64,000 bases of DNA from Cytophagales bacterium (GTDB lineage: Bacteria > Bacteroidota > Bacteroidia > Cytophagales > Cyclobacteriaceae). A model generated the notes under the pieces. The model saw only the letters and a program-made list of their open reading frames with translations. It made no database searches and was not told where the DNA came from. The DNA is taken from the NCBI GenBank assembly GCA_017303795.1, contig JAFLBR010000001.1, positions 248,001-312,000 on the forward strand, given 5' to 3'. The position numbers and the translations under genes are program-made. Below are positions 1 to 9,255 of this stretch, one piece after another. The stretch's first letter is position 1. Each line of letters opens with the position of its first letter.

Positions 1-1
1 T

Positions 2-616
2 TCCGGAATTAATGCCATACTGTATTATGCTCCTCGCATTTTTGAAATGACGGGTATTCAAACCGATGGCGCTTTACTATCATCCGCAGGACTAGGCTTT
101 GTCAACTTCGTGTTTACACTTCTTGCAATGTTGTTCATCGACCGCTATGGCAGAAGAACATTAATGCTTGTAGGATCGGTGGGACTCATCATTACACTCG
201 GTCTGGTGGCAAATGCATTCTACACTCAGAGCTTTGATGGATACCTGGTACCCATTTATCTCTTTATCTACATTGCGTTTTTCGCTTTCTCGCAAGGTGC
301 TGTTATCTGGGTATTCATCTCAGAGATATTCCCCAACGAAGTTCGGGCAAAAGGTCAGGCCCTCGGCAGTTTTACACACTGGTTGATGGCATCTGTAATA
401 GCTTTCACCTTTCCCTGGTTTAATGATAAACTCGGTGGTGGCAACACCTTTCTCATCTTCACTGTGATGATGGTTTTTCAACTTCTATTCGTATGGAAAT
501 ACATGCCTGAAACAAAAGGTAAATCGCTTGAAGAAGTGACAGATGCAACTCCAGTCAATACCGCTCAACCGTACTCATCTACCACATACACTAATACATC
601 TAAGACCACACACTAA
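2..616 (+). CDS. Sugar-porter MFS permease, C-terminal part (5' end outside window)
   Basis: This is the C-terminal 204 residues of an inner-membrane sugar transporter of the MFS sugar-porter family; the frame is open from base 2, so the N-terminal half lies outside the window. Visible family marks are the GINAILYYAP segment at the start of the sixth-seventh helix region, the DRYGRR loop motif, the EIFP...R loop before the last helices, and the PETKG motif followed by a short Ser/Thr-rich cytoplasmic tail. About five to six hydrophobic helices remain. The stop is only 19 bases before the SusC start, so the gene is probably the first-known member of the fructan operon, importing fructose released in the periplasm. 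Fructose specificity is inferred from the neighbouring GH32 enzymes and fructokinase, not from the sequence itself. Confidence 0.9.
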   Translation, partial: SGINAILYYAPRIFEMTGIQTDGALLSSAGLGFVNFVFTLLAMLFIDRYGRRTLMLVGSVGLIITLGLVANAFYTQSFDGYLVPIYLFIYIAFFAFSQGAVIWVFISEIFPNEVRAKGQALGSFTHWLMASVIAFTFPWFNDKLGGGNTFLIFTVMMVFQLLFVWKYMPETKGKSLEEVTDATPVNTAQPYSSTTYTNTSKTTH

Positions 617-635
617 TTAAAACAAACTATTACCT

Positions 636-3600
636 ATGAAAAAAATGCTACCCTTTATTCGGCACTTCCTCAGTGGAATACTGATGATCTGCTTGCTGGC
701 CGGGACCCACATGGCGTTTGGCCAGGCCCGAAAAATTTCAGGAACTGTTAAAGACGATCAAGGCCAGTCATTACCAGGCGTTAACGTGGTGCTAAAAGGT
801 ACCTCGATTGGTACCACCACCGATGTGAACGGAGGTTTTGAGCTACAGGTATCTTCTTCAACCGATGTGCTGGTATTTTCCTTTGTCGGGATGACCTCGC
901 AGGAAGTTACTGTGGGAAGTCAAACCACATTCACTATCACCTTGCTTGCAGAATCTCAACAATTGTCTGAGATCATTGTAACTGGATATTCCGGAGAGCG
1001 AAAATCGGATTTGACCGGAAGCGTTTCAGTAGTAAACATGTCTGATACAAAAGACATTCCTTCGGGTAGTACCCTTCAAAATGTACAAGGTCGTGTACCA
1101 GGCCTTTACATCCAGACAGATGGTTCGCCCAGTGGTGCTGCCCGTGCAGTAAACATCAGGGGTGTAAATACATTAGGAAATACCAATCCACTCTATGTGA
1201 TTGATGGTGTACCCACTACCGATCCAAACATCTTTCAGTTTATGGATCCAAATTCTATTGAAAGTATGCAGATATTAAAGGATGCATCGGCTGCTTCTAT
1301 CTACGGATCAAGGGCTTCGAATGGTGTTATTATTGTCACTACAAAAACCGGAGGAAAAGAAAAGGTAAATATTACCGTAAACTCCAGCATGACATTCGCG
1401 CAAAACACCCGCAGAATTCCCATGATGAATACGGATCAGATGGGTCGTGTACTTTGGCAAGCTTCTGTTAATGATGGTACGCCAACTTCAGCACATGCAG
1501 CCCGCTATACATTTGAAGAGCATACAGATGCAAATGGTGTGCGAATTCTGGATCGCGTTATCCCCACACAGTTTATTAATAATGACCCCAACATTCCTTC
1601 AGGGGATACCGATTGGCAGGATGAAGTATACAAGACCGCAGCAATTTCTCAGAATAACATTACCATTACTGCCGGAGGCCCTCGAAGCACTTCATTAATA
1701 AGCCTTGGATATTTTTCAAACTCAGGCCTTGTTGTTCGCAATACCTATGAACGGTATACTGCGCGTATCAACAACAGTGTAAACTTTTTTGATGGCAAAC
1801 TTAAGGTTGGCCAGAATCTGCAATTGCTAAAGGCAAAAGAAAGCCCCATGGGCAATGATCAGGGTGCAGTTGCAGGATGGAACGCAGATGGTACTGCCCG
1901 GGCAGGAGCAGTTGGTACAGCCACACCTTTGGTATTGGCAACTACCATTCAACCGTTGTTGCCGGTACGTAAAGCAGATGGCACTTATGCTGGTCCACTT
2001 GGTGCAGGTTTTTCAGATCGTATGAATCCCATCTTTTTGTCAGAGCTTGACAAGGATGATGTGAACAATGACTTCCAGACTTTCGGTAACATTTTTGCGG
2101 ATCTGGTACTTCATGAAAATCTAACCTTCCGCACCAGCTTTGGTGTAGACTATACCAGCAATTATGATGTAAACTACGAACGCAAATTTGCACATGGGTT
2201 TCTGAATCGTACCATCAACAGTATGTCTGTGGCACAGCGCCATCGCCTCAACTGGACATGGTCAAACACCATGAACTATACCAAAGAGTTTAACAATTCC
2301 AGGTTAACTGTTTTGGCCGGTGTGGAAGCCATCAAAAACTTTACACAGGTTGTGCAGGCAATTAAACAAGGGTTTGCTTTAGAAGATCCTGCCTACTTTC
2401 AATTAGGTGCCGGTACAGGAATAGCAGTGAATAATGGGTTTGCCACAGGCAATCAGTTGCTTTCATATTTTGGAAAAGCCAACTATGCGTTGATGGATAA
2501 ATACCTTATCTCAGCAACTTTGCGCTACGATGGTTCATCTCGCTTTGGTGAAAATAATCGCTTTGGTGTTTTCCCGGCTGTATCATTGGGTTGGACCATC
2601 AGCAACGAAGATTTTTTCAAAAATGCAGTTCCTCAGGTATCAAATCTGAAACTGCGTGCGGGTAGTGGTCGTGTAGGAAATCAGGAGATCGGTGATTATT
2701 CTTCTACGCAACAATTTGCTACCAACTATGGCACCATTCAAGGAACATCCACACGGGCTACCGGCTCTGCCTATGATATTTCTGGCGCCAACACCGGCAC
2801 ACTCCGCTCTGGTTACGTAGCCACACGGCTTGCCAATCCTAATTTAAGATGGGAGACTACAGATGAGATTAATGCCGGTTTTGATTTTGGAATCTTCAAA
2901 CAAAAGATCACGGGCTCATTTGATTACTTCACTCGTAAAACAAAAGACATCCTCATCACACCACCTACACCGGGCGCAATGGGCGATGGTGCAACCCAAA
3001 CGGTAAATGGTGCAACTATGGAAAACCGTGGTTTTGAGATTACACTTGGTTATCAGGATACCAAAGGCGCATTTACATACAGTGTAGATGCAAATATTTC
3101 ACGCTTCAAAGATGAAATTACATTCTTACCAGCTTCGGTTGTTCGCTCTTATCCGGGTAACATCGAAAAAACAATTCTTGGACAATCCAGAACAGCTGTG
3201 TTTGGATATGTTGCAGATGGCATTTTCCAAACTCCTGAAGAAGTAACTGCGCATGCCACACAACCTGGAAAAGGTGTGGGCCGCATTCGCTATCGTGACT
3301 TGAATGGTGATGGTCTTATTGATGCGCTTGATCAGGATTGGCTCGGAACTGAATTGCCAGGCTTTATATATGGTATTAATACACAAGTGGGGTACAAGCG
3401 GTTTACCTTCTCAATCTTCATGCGTGGTGTAGCCAATATTACCGTAAATGATGCCAACAAATCTTTCACCGATTTTCTGGGAACAAACGTAGGCGTGGGC
3501 AAAGGAACCCGCATGCTGGATGCCTGGACTCCACAAAATCGTGATGCCACTATTCCGGCAGCATCATTGGTGAACGCCAATCAGGAAACACGGGCTTCTA

Positions 3601-3845
3601 CTTACTTGCGTGTACGCGGTGATTATTTCAAAATCCAAACTATACAATTGGGATATACCGTGCCTGAAACCATGCTCACTAAACTTGGTATCAGTTCACT
3701 TCGGTTATATACCGTTGCTGATAATGCCATCTTGATTTTTAATAAGAGTGGGGCTGATGCCTTCACCGGACCAGATCCGGAAACTCCAGGATCAATTTAC
3801 CCAAGACCTATTCGCGTTACTTTCGGATTGGACGTAAGATTCTGA
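636..3845 (+). CDS. SusC/RagA-type TonB-linked outer-membrane transporter (fructan locus)
   Basis: This 1069-residue protein is a SusC-type TonB-dependent channel that imports oligosaccharides across the outer membrane together with its SusD lid. A Sec signal peptide covers about residues 1-30. A carboxypeptidase-regulatory-like beta-sandwich follows at about 33-113 (ISGTVKDDQGQSLPGVNV), then the plug domain at about 125-235, with the typical LYVIDGVP and SIYGSRASNGV segments, then a long beta-barrel ending in the aromatic C-terminus DVRF. Length is normal for the family. The gene is 19 bases after the permease and 37 bases before SusD. The GH32 and fructokinase genes downstream make levan, inulin or fructo-oligosaccharides the likely cargo; this is inference from context. 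Confidence 0.95.
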   Translation: MKKMLPFIRHFLSGILMICLLAGTHMAFGQARKISGTVKDDQGQSLPGVNVVLKGTSIGTTTDVNGGFELQVSSSTDVLVFSFVGMTSQEVTVGSQTTFTITLLAESQQLSEIIVTGYSGERKSDLTGSVSVVNMSDTKDIPSGSTLQNVQGRVPGLYIQTDGSPSGAARAVNIRGVNTLGNTNPLYVIDGVPTTDPNIFQFMDPNSIESMQILKDASAASIYGSRASNGVIIVTTKTGGKEKVNITVNSSMTFAQNTRRIPMMNTDQMGRVLWQASVNDGTPTSAHAARYTFEEHTDANGVRILDRVIPTQFINNDPNIPSGDTDWQDEVYKTAAISQNNITITAGGPRSTSLISLGYFSNSGLVVRNTYERYTARINNSVNFFDGKLKVGQNLQLLKAKESPMGNDQGAVAGWNADGTARAGAVGTATPLVLATTIQPLLPVRKADGTYAGPLGAGFSDRMNPIFLSELDKDDVNNDFQTFGNIFADLVLHENLTFRTSFGVDYTSNYDVNYERKFAHGFLNRTINSMSVAQRHRLNWTWSNTMNYTKEFNNSRLTVLAGVEAIKNFTQVVQAIKQGFALEDPAYFQLGAGTGIAVNNGFATGNQLLSYFGKANYALMDKYLISATLRYDGSSRFGENNRFGVFPAVSLGWTISNEDFFKNAVPQVSNLKLRAGSGRVGNQEIGDYSSTQQFATNYGTIQGTSTRATGSAYDISGANTGTLRSGYVATRLANPNLRWETTDEINAGFDFGIFKQKITGSFDYFTRKTKDILITPPTPGAMGDGATQTVNGATMENRGFEITLGYQDTKGAFTYSVDANISRFKDEITFLPASVVRSYPGNIEKTILGQSRTAVFGYVADGIFQTPEEVTAHATQPGKGVGRIRYRDLNGDGLIDALDQDWLGTELPGFIYGINTQVGYKRFTFSIFMRGVANITVNDANKSFTDFLGTNVGVGKGTRMLDAWTPQNRDATIPAASLVNANQETRASTYLRVRGDYFKIQTIQLGYTVPETMLTKLGISSLRLYTVADNAILIFNKSGADAFTGPDPETPGSIYPRPIRVTFGLDVRF

Positions 3846-3882
3846 TAACTCAAATGATCTAAAAATTTCAAACTTCTGAAAT

Positions 3883-5673
3883 ATGAAAACAAATCAATAT
3901 AGAAAAACAGCAAGAACCCTGGCTTCAATGCTGGCCTTTGCTCTCCTGCTTTCGTGCAGCGACTTTCTGGATGTGAAGCCTTACGGAGTGGTAACGGCCA
4001 ATGACCTTAACTCAGTTGCTAAAACAGAAGAACTTATTCTGGCTGCTTATGCGGGGTTAGGCAATTCAACATGGAACAGTTCGTACACCAGCGATTGGGT
4101 ATGGGGTAGTGTTCGTTCAGATGATGCTTACAAAGGAGGAAGTGGTGTTGCCGATCAAGGTCCACTAAACCAATTGGAGCAATATAATCTGGTTACTCCT
4201 GTCAATTCCGGTTATCCGGCTGCAACTTGGATTGCAGTTTACTCAGCAGTCTCACGCGTAAATCTTGCCCTTCAACATTTAGATAAGTTTACAGATGCAG
4301 AATATACGGTGCAAGGTGTTACAAATGCACGCACCGTTCGTACTGCCGAGATGAAATTTCTGCGCGGCCACTTTATGTTTATCCTGAAGCGCCTGTTTAA
4401 ATATCCGGTATGGGTTGAACACACCTTAACAAAAGAAGAAATCAAAATGGTTTCTAATCGTGAATTTACGAGTGATCAGCTTTGGGATAAGATTGCCGCA
4501 GAATTTCAGTTTGGTGTTGATAACCTGCCAGAAACATTTACCGAGAAAGGCCGTGCCAACCGCTATGCAGCTGCCGCTTACCTGGCTAAAACAAGATTAT
4601 ACCAGGCCTACATCCAGAATGATAACCACCAGGTTACGTCAATCGATGCAACAAAACTTCAACAAGTAGTTACCATGGCTGACCTGGTTATCAACTCTGG
4701 CCGTTATGCACTGGTGGATAACTTTGGAAAGAAGTTTACCTATGGTCATGAAAACAACACAGAATCTATTTTTGCTGTTCAGTATTCCTATGATGATGGT
4801 ACAACCTGGGGCCGTGTAAATTTTGAACATGGTTTGAACTATAACATGGCTACTGCTTATGGCTGTTGCTCGTTCCATCCTGCCAGTCAAAACCTTGTAA
4901 ATGCATTCAAGACAAGTCAAACTACAGGCTTGCCGTTGTTTGATACATTCAATAATACAGAGATGAAAAATCCGGCAGACTTTCAGGCACCCAATAATAG
5001 CGTTGATCCCAGACTGGATCACACGGTGGGTATTGCGTCTCACCCTTTCAAATATGATGTGAATTTTGTTGCGCAGGCTTCCTGGTCACGCACTCCGGCT
5101 GTTTATGGAAACTTTCTACCCATGAAAGAAATTCAACTACCAAGTTGTAATTGTATTCGCAAAGGGGGAGCCTTCTTTGGTACGGCTCAAAATTGGGACA
5201 TCCTGCAATACAATGATTTATTATTAATGAAGGCTGAAGCATTGATTGAGTTAGGTCAACACATGGACGCTCGTCCAATCATTAACGAAATTCGTGAACG
5301 TGCTGCCAACTCTGTTTCCTGGACAACCTATCCGGCCGGGCATGCAAATGCAGGACAAGGATTCTCTAACTATAACATTTCTGAATACAACGATGGCAAT
5401 CTTGCCTGGACACAAGCCAATGCCCGCACTGCATTACAGTGGGAACGGAGACTTGAGTTTGCTATGGAGAGTCCTCGTTTTCATGATCTGGTGAGATGGG
5501 GTATAGCAGCCGATGTATTGAATAATTACATCACTACCGAAAAGGCTCGTGGTCGCAATCACCTGAATGCAGCCGTGTTTACCCTGGGGCGTGATGAATA
5601 CCTGCCTATACCACAGGATGAAATCAATCTGGTTAACGGGCTATACACACAAAATCCAGGATACCAGCAATAA
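3883..5673 (+). CDS. SusD/RagB-type surface glycan-binding lipoprotein (fructan locus)
   Basis: This 596-residue protein is the surface lipoprotein that forms the hinged lid over the preceding SusC barrel. The N-terminus has a lipoprotein signal with the lipobox ending at Cys25 (LLLSC), followed by SDFLDVKPYG, a very common SusD start. Helical TPR-like segments and the RagB/SusD C-terminal region (RRLEFAMESPRFHDLVRWG, then PIPQDEINLV near the end) are present. The length is typical of the larger SusD proteins. It lies 37 bases after SusC and 39 bases before the first GH32 start codon, so it is almost surely in the same transcript. The ligand is inferred to be a fructan. Confidence 0.95.
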   Translation: MKTNQYRKTARTLASMLAFALLLSCSDFLDVKPYGVVTANDLNSVAKTEELILAAYAGLGNSTWNSSYTSDWVWGSVRSDDAYKGGSGVADQGPLNQLEQYNLVTPVNSGYPAATWIAVYSAVSRVNLALQHLDKFTDAEYTVQGVTNARTVRTAEMKFLRGHFMFILKRLFKYPVWVEHTLTKEEIKMVSNREFTSDQLWDKIAAEFQFGVDNLPETFTEKGRANRYAAAAYLAKTRLYQAYIQNDNHQVTSIDATKLQQVVTMADLVINSGRYALVDNFGKKFTYGHENNTESIFAVQYSYDDGTTWGRVNFEHGLNYNMATAYGCCSFHPASQNLVNAFKTSQTTGLPLFDTFNNTEMKNPADFQAPNNSVDPRLDHTVGIASHPFKYDVNFVAQASWSRTPAVYGNFLPMKEIQLPSCNCIRKGGAFFGTAQNWDILQYNDLLLMKAEALIELGQHMDARPIINEIRERAANSVSWTTYPAGHANAGQGFSNYNISEYNDGNLAWTQANARTALQWERRLEFAMESPRFHDLVRWGIAADVLNNYITTEKARGRNHLNAAVFTLGRDEYLPIPQDEINLVNGLYTQNPGYQQ

Positions 5674-5712
5674 CAAAAATCAAAGTTTGATTGTGAACCT
5701 AAATTGATAACC

Positions 5713-7542
5713 ATGCGAGTAAAAAGAGTTTTAATCATGTGCGTACTGCTTACTGCAGCAATAACAGTATCTGCACAAGTAGAAAAGCGGGAGATAAAAG
5801 TAGAGAAAGGTCACACGTACCTGAATCTGCCTGTGAAGAATGATAACGCACTTGTGCGCTCGCGTGTGAAACTCAAAGATCAGGTTATTGATGAGTTCAC
5901 AATCAAACTTGCTGAACAGGATCCTGACTTCTGGGTGTTTGTAGATGTTTCGGCCTATCAGGGAAAAACAATAACGCTGGAGATTGAAAAATTTGCAGGC
6001 CGGCCGGGTGTTCCGGTGCAACCAGATACCAAACCGCTTCCGGTAAAAGCATTGCAACTGGCCAATACCGCTACCACCTTTACAGGGCAACAAGAACTTT
6101 ATAAAGAAGCATTAAGACCACAAGCTCATTTCTCAGCACGCAGAGGATGGATTAATGATCCCAATGGGTTGATCTATTATAATGGTGAGTATCACCTGTT
6201 CTTTCAGCACAATCCTTTTGGATGGGATTGGGGTAACATGCATTGGGGACATGCAGTTAGTAAAGACCTTTTGCATTGGACGGAATTGAAAGAGGCGATC
6301 TTTCCGGTTAACAACAAAGACGCTGCCTTTTCCGGTTCTGCAGTAATTGATCCACAAAATACATCTGGCTTTCGTAAAGATGGCATAGATCCGTTGATCG
6401 CATTCTATACCAGCACCGGTAGAGGTGAATCGATACAGTTAAGTTATGATAATGGACGTACCTTTCAGGATTATGCTGGTAATCCGCTTATTAAACATAC
6501 CGGGCGCGATCCAAAAGTGTTTTGGTATGATAAAGGAAAACACTGGGTAATGGTGGTGTGGAATAGTGGCGAAAAGAAAAAACTCAGCCTTGGAGAAGAA
6601 GCGATTATCAACCAACACCATATCTATACATCCAACGATTTAAAAACCTGGACACTTACTTCAGGCGTAGCCGGATTCTTTGAATGCCCGGAACTCTTTG
6701 AACTTCCGGTTGAAAACCAACCGGGCCAGTCACGCTGGATTATGTATGACGCAACTGGGCGATACATTGTGGGTGATTTTGATGGCAAAAAATTTACCAC
6801 ACAGCAACCACTAACCCAATACGATTATGCCGGTGGATATTTTTATGCATCACAGACGTTTAACAATACTCCAGACAACCGGAGGATTCAGATTGGCTGG
6901 GGTCGCAACATCAAACATCCGGGCATGCCCTTTAACCAGGCTATGTTATTTCCGGTAGAATTGAAATTGAAACACACCGCAACGGGCTATCGCTTATGCC
7001 CTACACCAATCAGAGAAATTAATTCGCTGCACACCAACTCAAAGGAAGTTGTAAATCAAGTTTTGAAAACGGAAACACCCGTTCAAACAAAAGTGACGGG
7101 TGATGCGCTGCATGTGAAAGCCGTGTTTGAAAAAGGTGACGCCACATTCGGCTTGAATGTGCTGGGCTATGAAATTGTTTACAACGATTTATTGGGAGAA
7201 TTTACAACAGCACTAAATCCAAAGCACAACACTACCCCAGCAGGGCCACAAGCTATTTTTAGCGGTCCGGCTATTCCGCCTATAACCACTACCATTTATT
7301 ATTCCGATCCGGAGAAATTCACATTAGAAGTTATAGTGGATAAAAACATTATTGAAATTTTTGTGAATGATGGTGAGTTATACTTTGCAGCACCGTATGA
7401 TGGTGCCAAAACAAATATTGTTGAAGCTTTTGTAAAAGGTCGTGGCAACCGCAAATCCATTTTGCAAAAGCTAGATGTACACGAACTCAAATCAATCTGG
7501 CCAGCATCTCCACAAACTGTCGGTTCAAACGGAAAAAAATGA
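5713..7542 (+). CDS. GH32 fructanase (levanase/inulinase-type beta-fructosidase), canonical catalytic motifs
   Basis: This 609-residue secreted enzyme hydrolyses beta-fructosidic bonds. I place the start at the ATG at 5713 rather than the in-frame TTG at 5704, since the ATG leads directly into a Sec signal peptide ending near SAQ. An N-terminal beta-rich domain of about 90 residues (resembling the DUF4980 domain of Bacteroidota fructanases) precedes the five-bladed propeller. All three GH32 signatures are intact: WINDPNG with nucleophile Asp149, RDP with Asp266, and ECP with acid/base Glu324. A C-terminal beta-sandwich ends the protein. It overlaps the next GH32 gene by 4 bases (ATGA). Whether it acts exo or endo, and on levan or inulin, cannot be read from the sequence. 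Confidence 0.93.
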   Translation: MRVKRVLIMCVLLTAAITVSAQVEKREIKVEKGHTYLNLPVKNDNALVRSRVKLKDQVIDEFTIKLAEQDPDFWVFVDVSAYQGKTITLEIEKFAGRPGVPVQPDTKPLPVKALQLANTATTFTGQQELYKEALRPQAHFSARRGWINDPNGLIYYNGEYHLFFQHNPFGWDWGNMHWGHAVSKDLLHWTELKEAIFPVNNKDAAFSGSAVIDPQNTSGFRKDGIDPLIAFYTSTGRGESIQLSYDNGRTFQDYAGNPLIKHTGRDPKVFWYDKGKHWVMVVWNSGEKKKLSLGEEAIINQHHIYTSNDLKTWTLTSGVAGFFECPELFELPVENQPGQSRWIMYDATGRYIVGDFDGKKFTTQQPLTQYDYAGGYFYASQTFNNTPDNRRIQIGWGRNIKHPGMPFNQAMLFPVELKLKHTATGYRLCPTPIREINSLHTNSKEVVNQVLKTETPVQTKVTGDALHVKAVFEKGDATFGLNVLGYEIVYNDLLGEFTTALNPKHNTTPAGPQAIFSGPAIPPITTTIYYSDPEKFTLEVIVDKNIIEIFVNDGELYFAAPYDGAKTNIVEAFVKGRGNRKSILQKLDVHELKSIWPASPQTVGSNGKK

Positions 7543-9245
7543 AGCATCTAAAAATTATTAACTCTTTGTTTGTTGTTTGGGTTATGATAGGAGGGGCGTC
7601 TTCCCTGTTTGCACAGGCAGACAAACCTCCCTATCTGTCTCCTGTTCCAAGAATGAGTTACCCCAACACACTTGCTGAACAAGAAGCACAATTAAAAAAA
7701 GATCCGCTGATGATTCGCTTTGCGGAATCTCGTACCAAACAAGCTGCTGATCGTTACCGGCCGCTCTATCATTTTGTAAGCCCGGAAAGCCGACTCAACG
7801 ATCCCAATGGACTGAGTTATTGGAATGGCAACTGGCATCTGTTTTATCAGGCTTATCCGCCCGAAGATACCCGACAACATTGGGGCCATGCGGTAAGCAA
7901 AGATCTGGTACAGTGGCGCGACTTGCCATATGCTATTTATCCAAGTCCTGAACGTGCAGTTTATTCCGGAGCGGCCTGGGTAGAAAAAGATCGTGTGGTA
8001 GCCATGTATCATGGCACAGGTGTGGGCAATATGATTGCCACCTCCAGCGATCCGTTGCTTTTAAATTGGGACAAGCAAACTCAACCTGCTATTCCGAGCA
8101 AGAGCACAACGGGTTTTGCTCAATCTTACAGTGTGTTTGATCCTACCATCTGGAAAGAGAATGGAATCTATTATTCTTTATCAGCAGGAAAAACCGAAGC
8201 CAAAACTTCAGGAAAATATTTTGGAACAGCATCGCTCTTTAGTTCCAAAGACTTGCAGCATTGGGAATATATGCATGAGTTTGTACAAGGCGATCGCTTT
8301 ACGCGAATAGGAGATGATTTCGCTTGTCCTTATTTTCTGCCACTGGGCGACAAATACATTATGCCTTTCTATAGCCACATGAGTGGCGGCCAATACCTGA
8401 TCGGAAAATATGATTCAACCAAACATGTATTCATTCCGTCTAATCATGGTAGGTTTAACTTTGGTGCTTCGGGCCCTGGTGGTGTACACGCGCCATCTGC
8501 CACTACCGATGGAAAAGGAAATGTGGTAATCATGTTCAACATGAATCCGGGTAAACCAACGGGCGAGTGGAATCAAATTATGAGCTTGCCACGCCTGCTC
8601 ACCTTATCAGGTCAGGACGAAGTATTGCAACAACCTATGGGCGATTTGGAGTCGCTTCGTTATAATCATCGCGTGGTTAAACCGATGAAGCTTCAGGCTA
8701 ACAAGGAAACAGTATTACCTGGAATAAGTGGTAATGCGATGGAGATTATTGCAAAGATTGATCCGGGCAAAGCTAACGTGATTGAACTTAATGTACTACG
8801 CTCGCCAGGAAAAGAAGAATATACACGCATTACACTTTACCCAGGCCGTGGATTATCCAACGGGTTGTTATACAAAGCCGAAGAAGGAACAGCATTCATG
8901 CCATTTGATTTGCTACCGCTTGTAACCGGTGGAGCCAGACAACCCCGGCCACCCTTTACACGCGCAAGTATCATTTCGCTTGATAACGCTAATTCTTCAA
9001 GCCTGCCCGATGCCCAATCGCGTCCACCGGAAGTTGCTCCTTTTCTGCTAGCCCAGGATGAACCCATCACACTAAGAATCTTTATTGATCGCAGTGTGGT
9101 AGAGGTATTTGTAAATGATAAACAATGTGTCGCACTTCGGGTATATCCGGGCCGTAACGATAGTCAGGGTGTTTCCATCAAAGCAGTAGGTCAGGATGCT
9201 TCCTTACTTTCGCTTGACGCGTGGCAAATGAAAAGTATCTATTAA
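7539..9245 (+). CDS. Divergent GH32-family protein with altered catalytic motifs (paralog 1)
   Basis: This 568-residue protein has a Sec signal (ending near LFAQ), a GH32 five-bladed propeller and a C-terminal beta-sandwich with the family motif IDRSVVEVFVN. The nucleophile motif LNDPNG is kept (Asp88). The RDP motif reads FDP (Phe200-Asp201), and the ECP motif reads ACP (Ala262 where the acid/base Glu is expected), preceded by two Asp residues (259-260). It could therefore use another acid/base, have a changed reaction, or only bind fructan. It is translationally coupled to the canonical GH32 and is followed after 10 bases by a close paralog. Membership in GH32 is clear; hydrolytic activity is uncertain. 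Confidence 0.85.
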   Translation: MKHLKIINSLFVVWVMIGGASSLFAQADKPPYLSPVPRMSYPNTLAEQEAQLKKDPLMIRFAESRTKQAADRYRPLYHFVSPESRLNDPNGLSYWNGNWHLFYQAYPPEDTRQHWGHAVSKDLVQWRDLPYAIYPSPERAVYSGAAWVEKDRVVAMYHGTGVGNMIATSSDPLLLNWDKQTQPAIPSKSTTGFAQSYSVFDPTIWKENGIYYSLSAGKTEAKTSGKYFGTASLFSSKDLQHWEYMHEFVQGDRFTRIGDDFACPYFLPLGDKYIMPFYSHMSGGQYLIGKYDSTKHVFIPSNHGRFNFGASGPGGVHAPSATTDGKGNVVIMFNMNPGKPTGEWNQIMSLPRLLTLSGQDEVLQQPMGDLESLRYNHRVVKPMKLQANKETVLPGISGNAMEIIAKIDPGKANVIELNVLRSPGKEEYTRITLYPGRGLSNGLLYKAEEGTAFMPFDLLPLVTGGARQPRPPFTRASIISLDNANSSSLPDAQSRPPEVAPFLLAQDEPITLRIFIDRSVVEVFVNDKQCVALRVYPGRNDSQGVSIKAVGQDASLLSLDAWQMKSIY

Positions 9246-9255
9246 CCCATTCCAT

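Noticed and set aside
4639-5043. 134-residue open frame on the - strand
   Set aside because: It is antisense to the SusD gene and has no signal or family motif.
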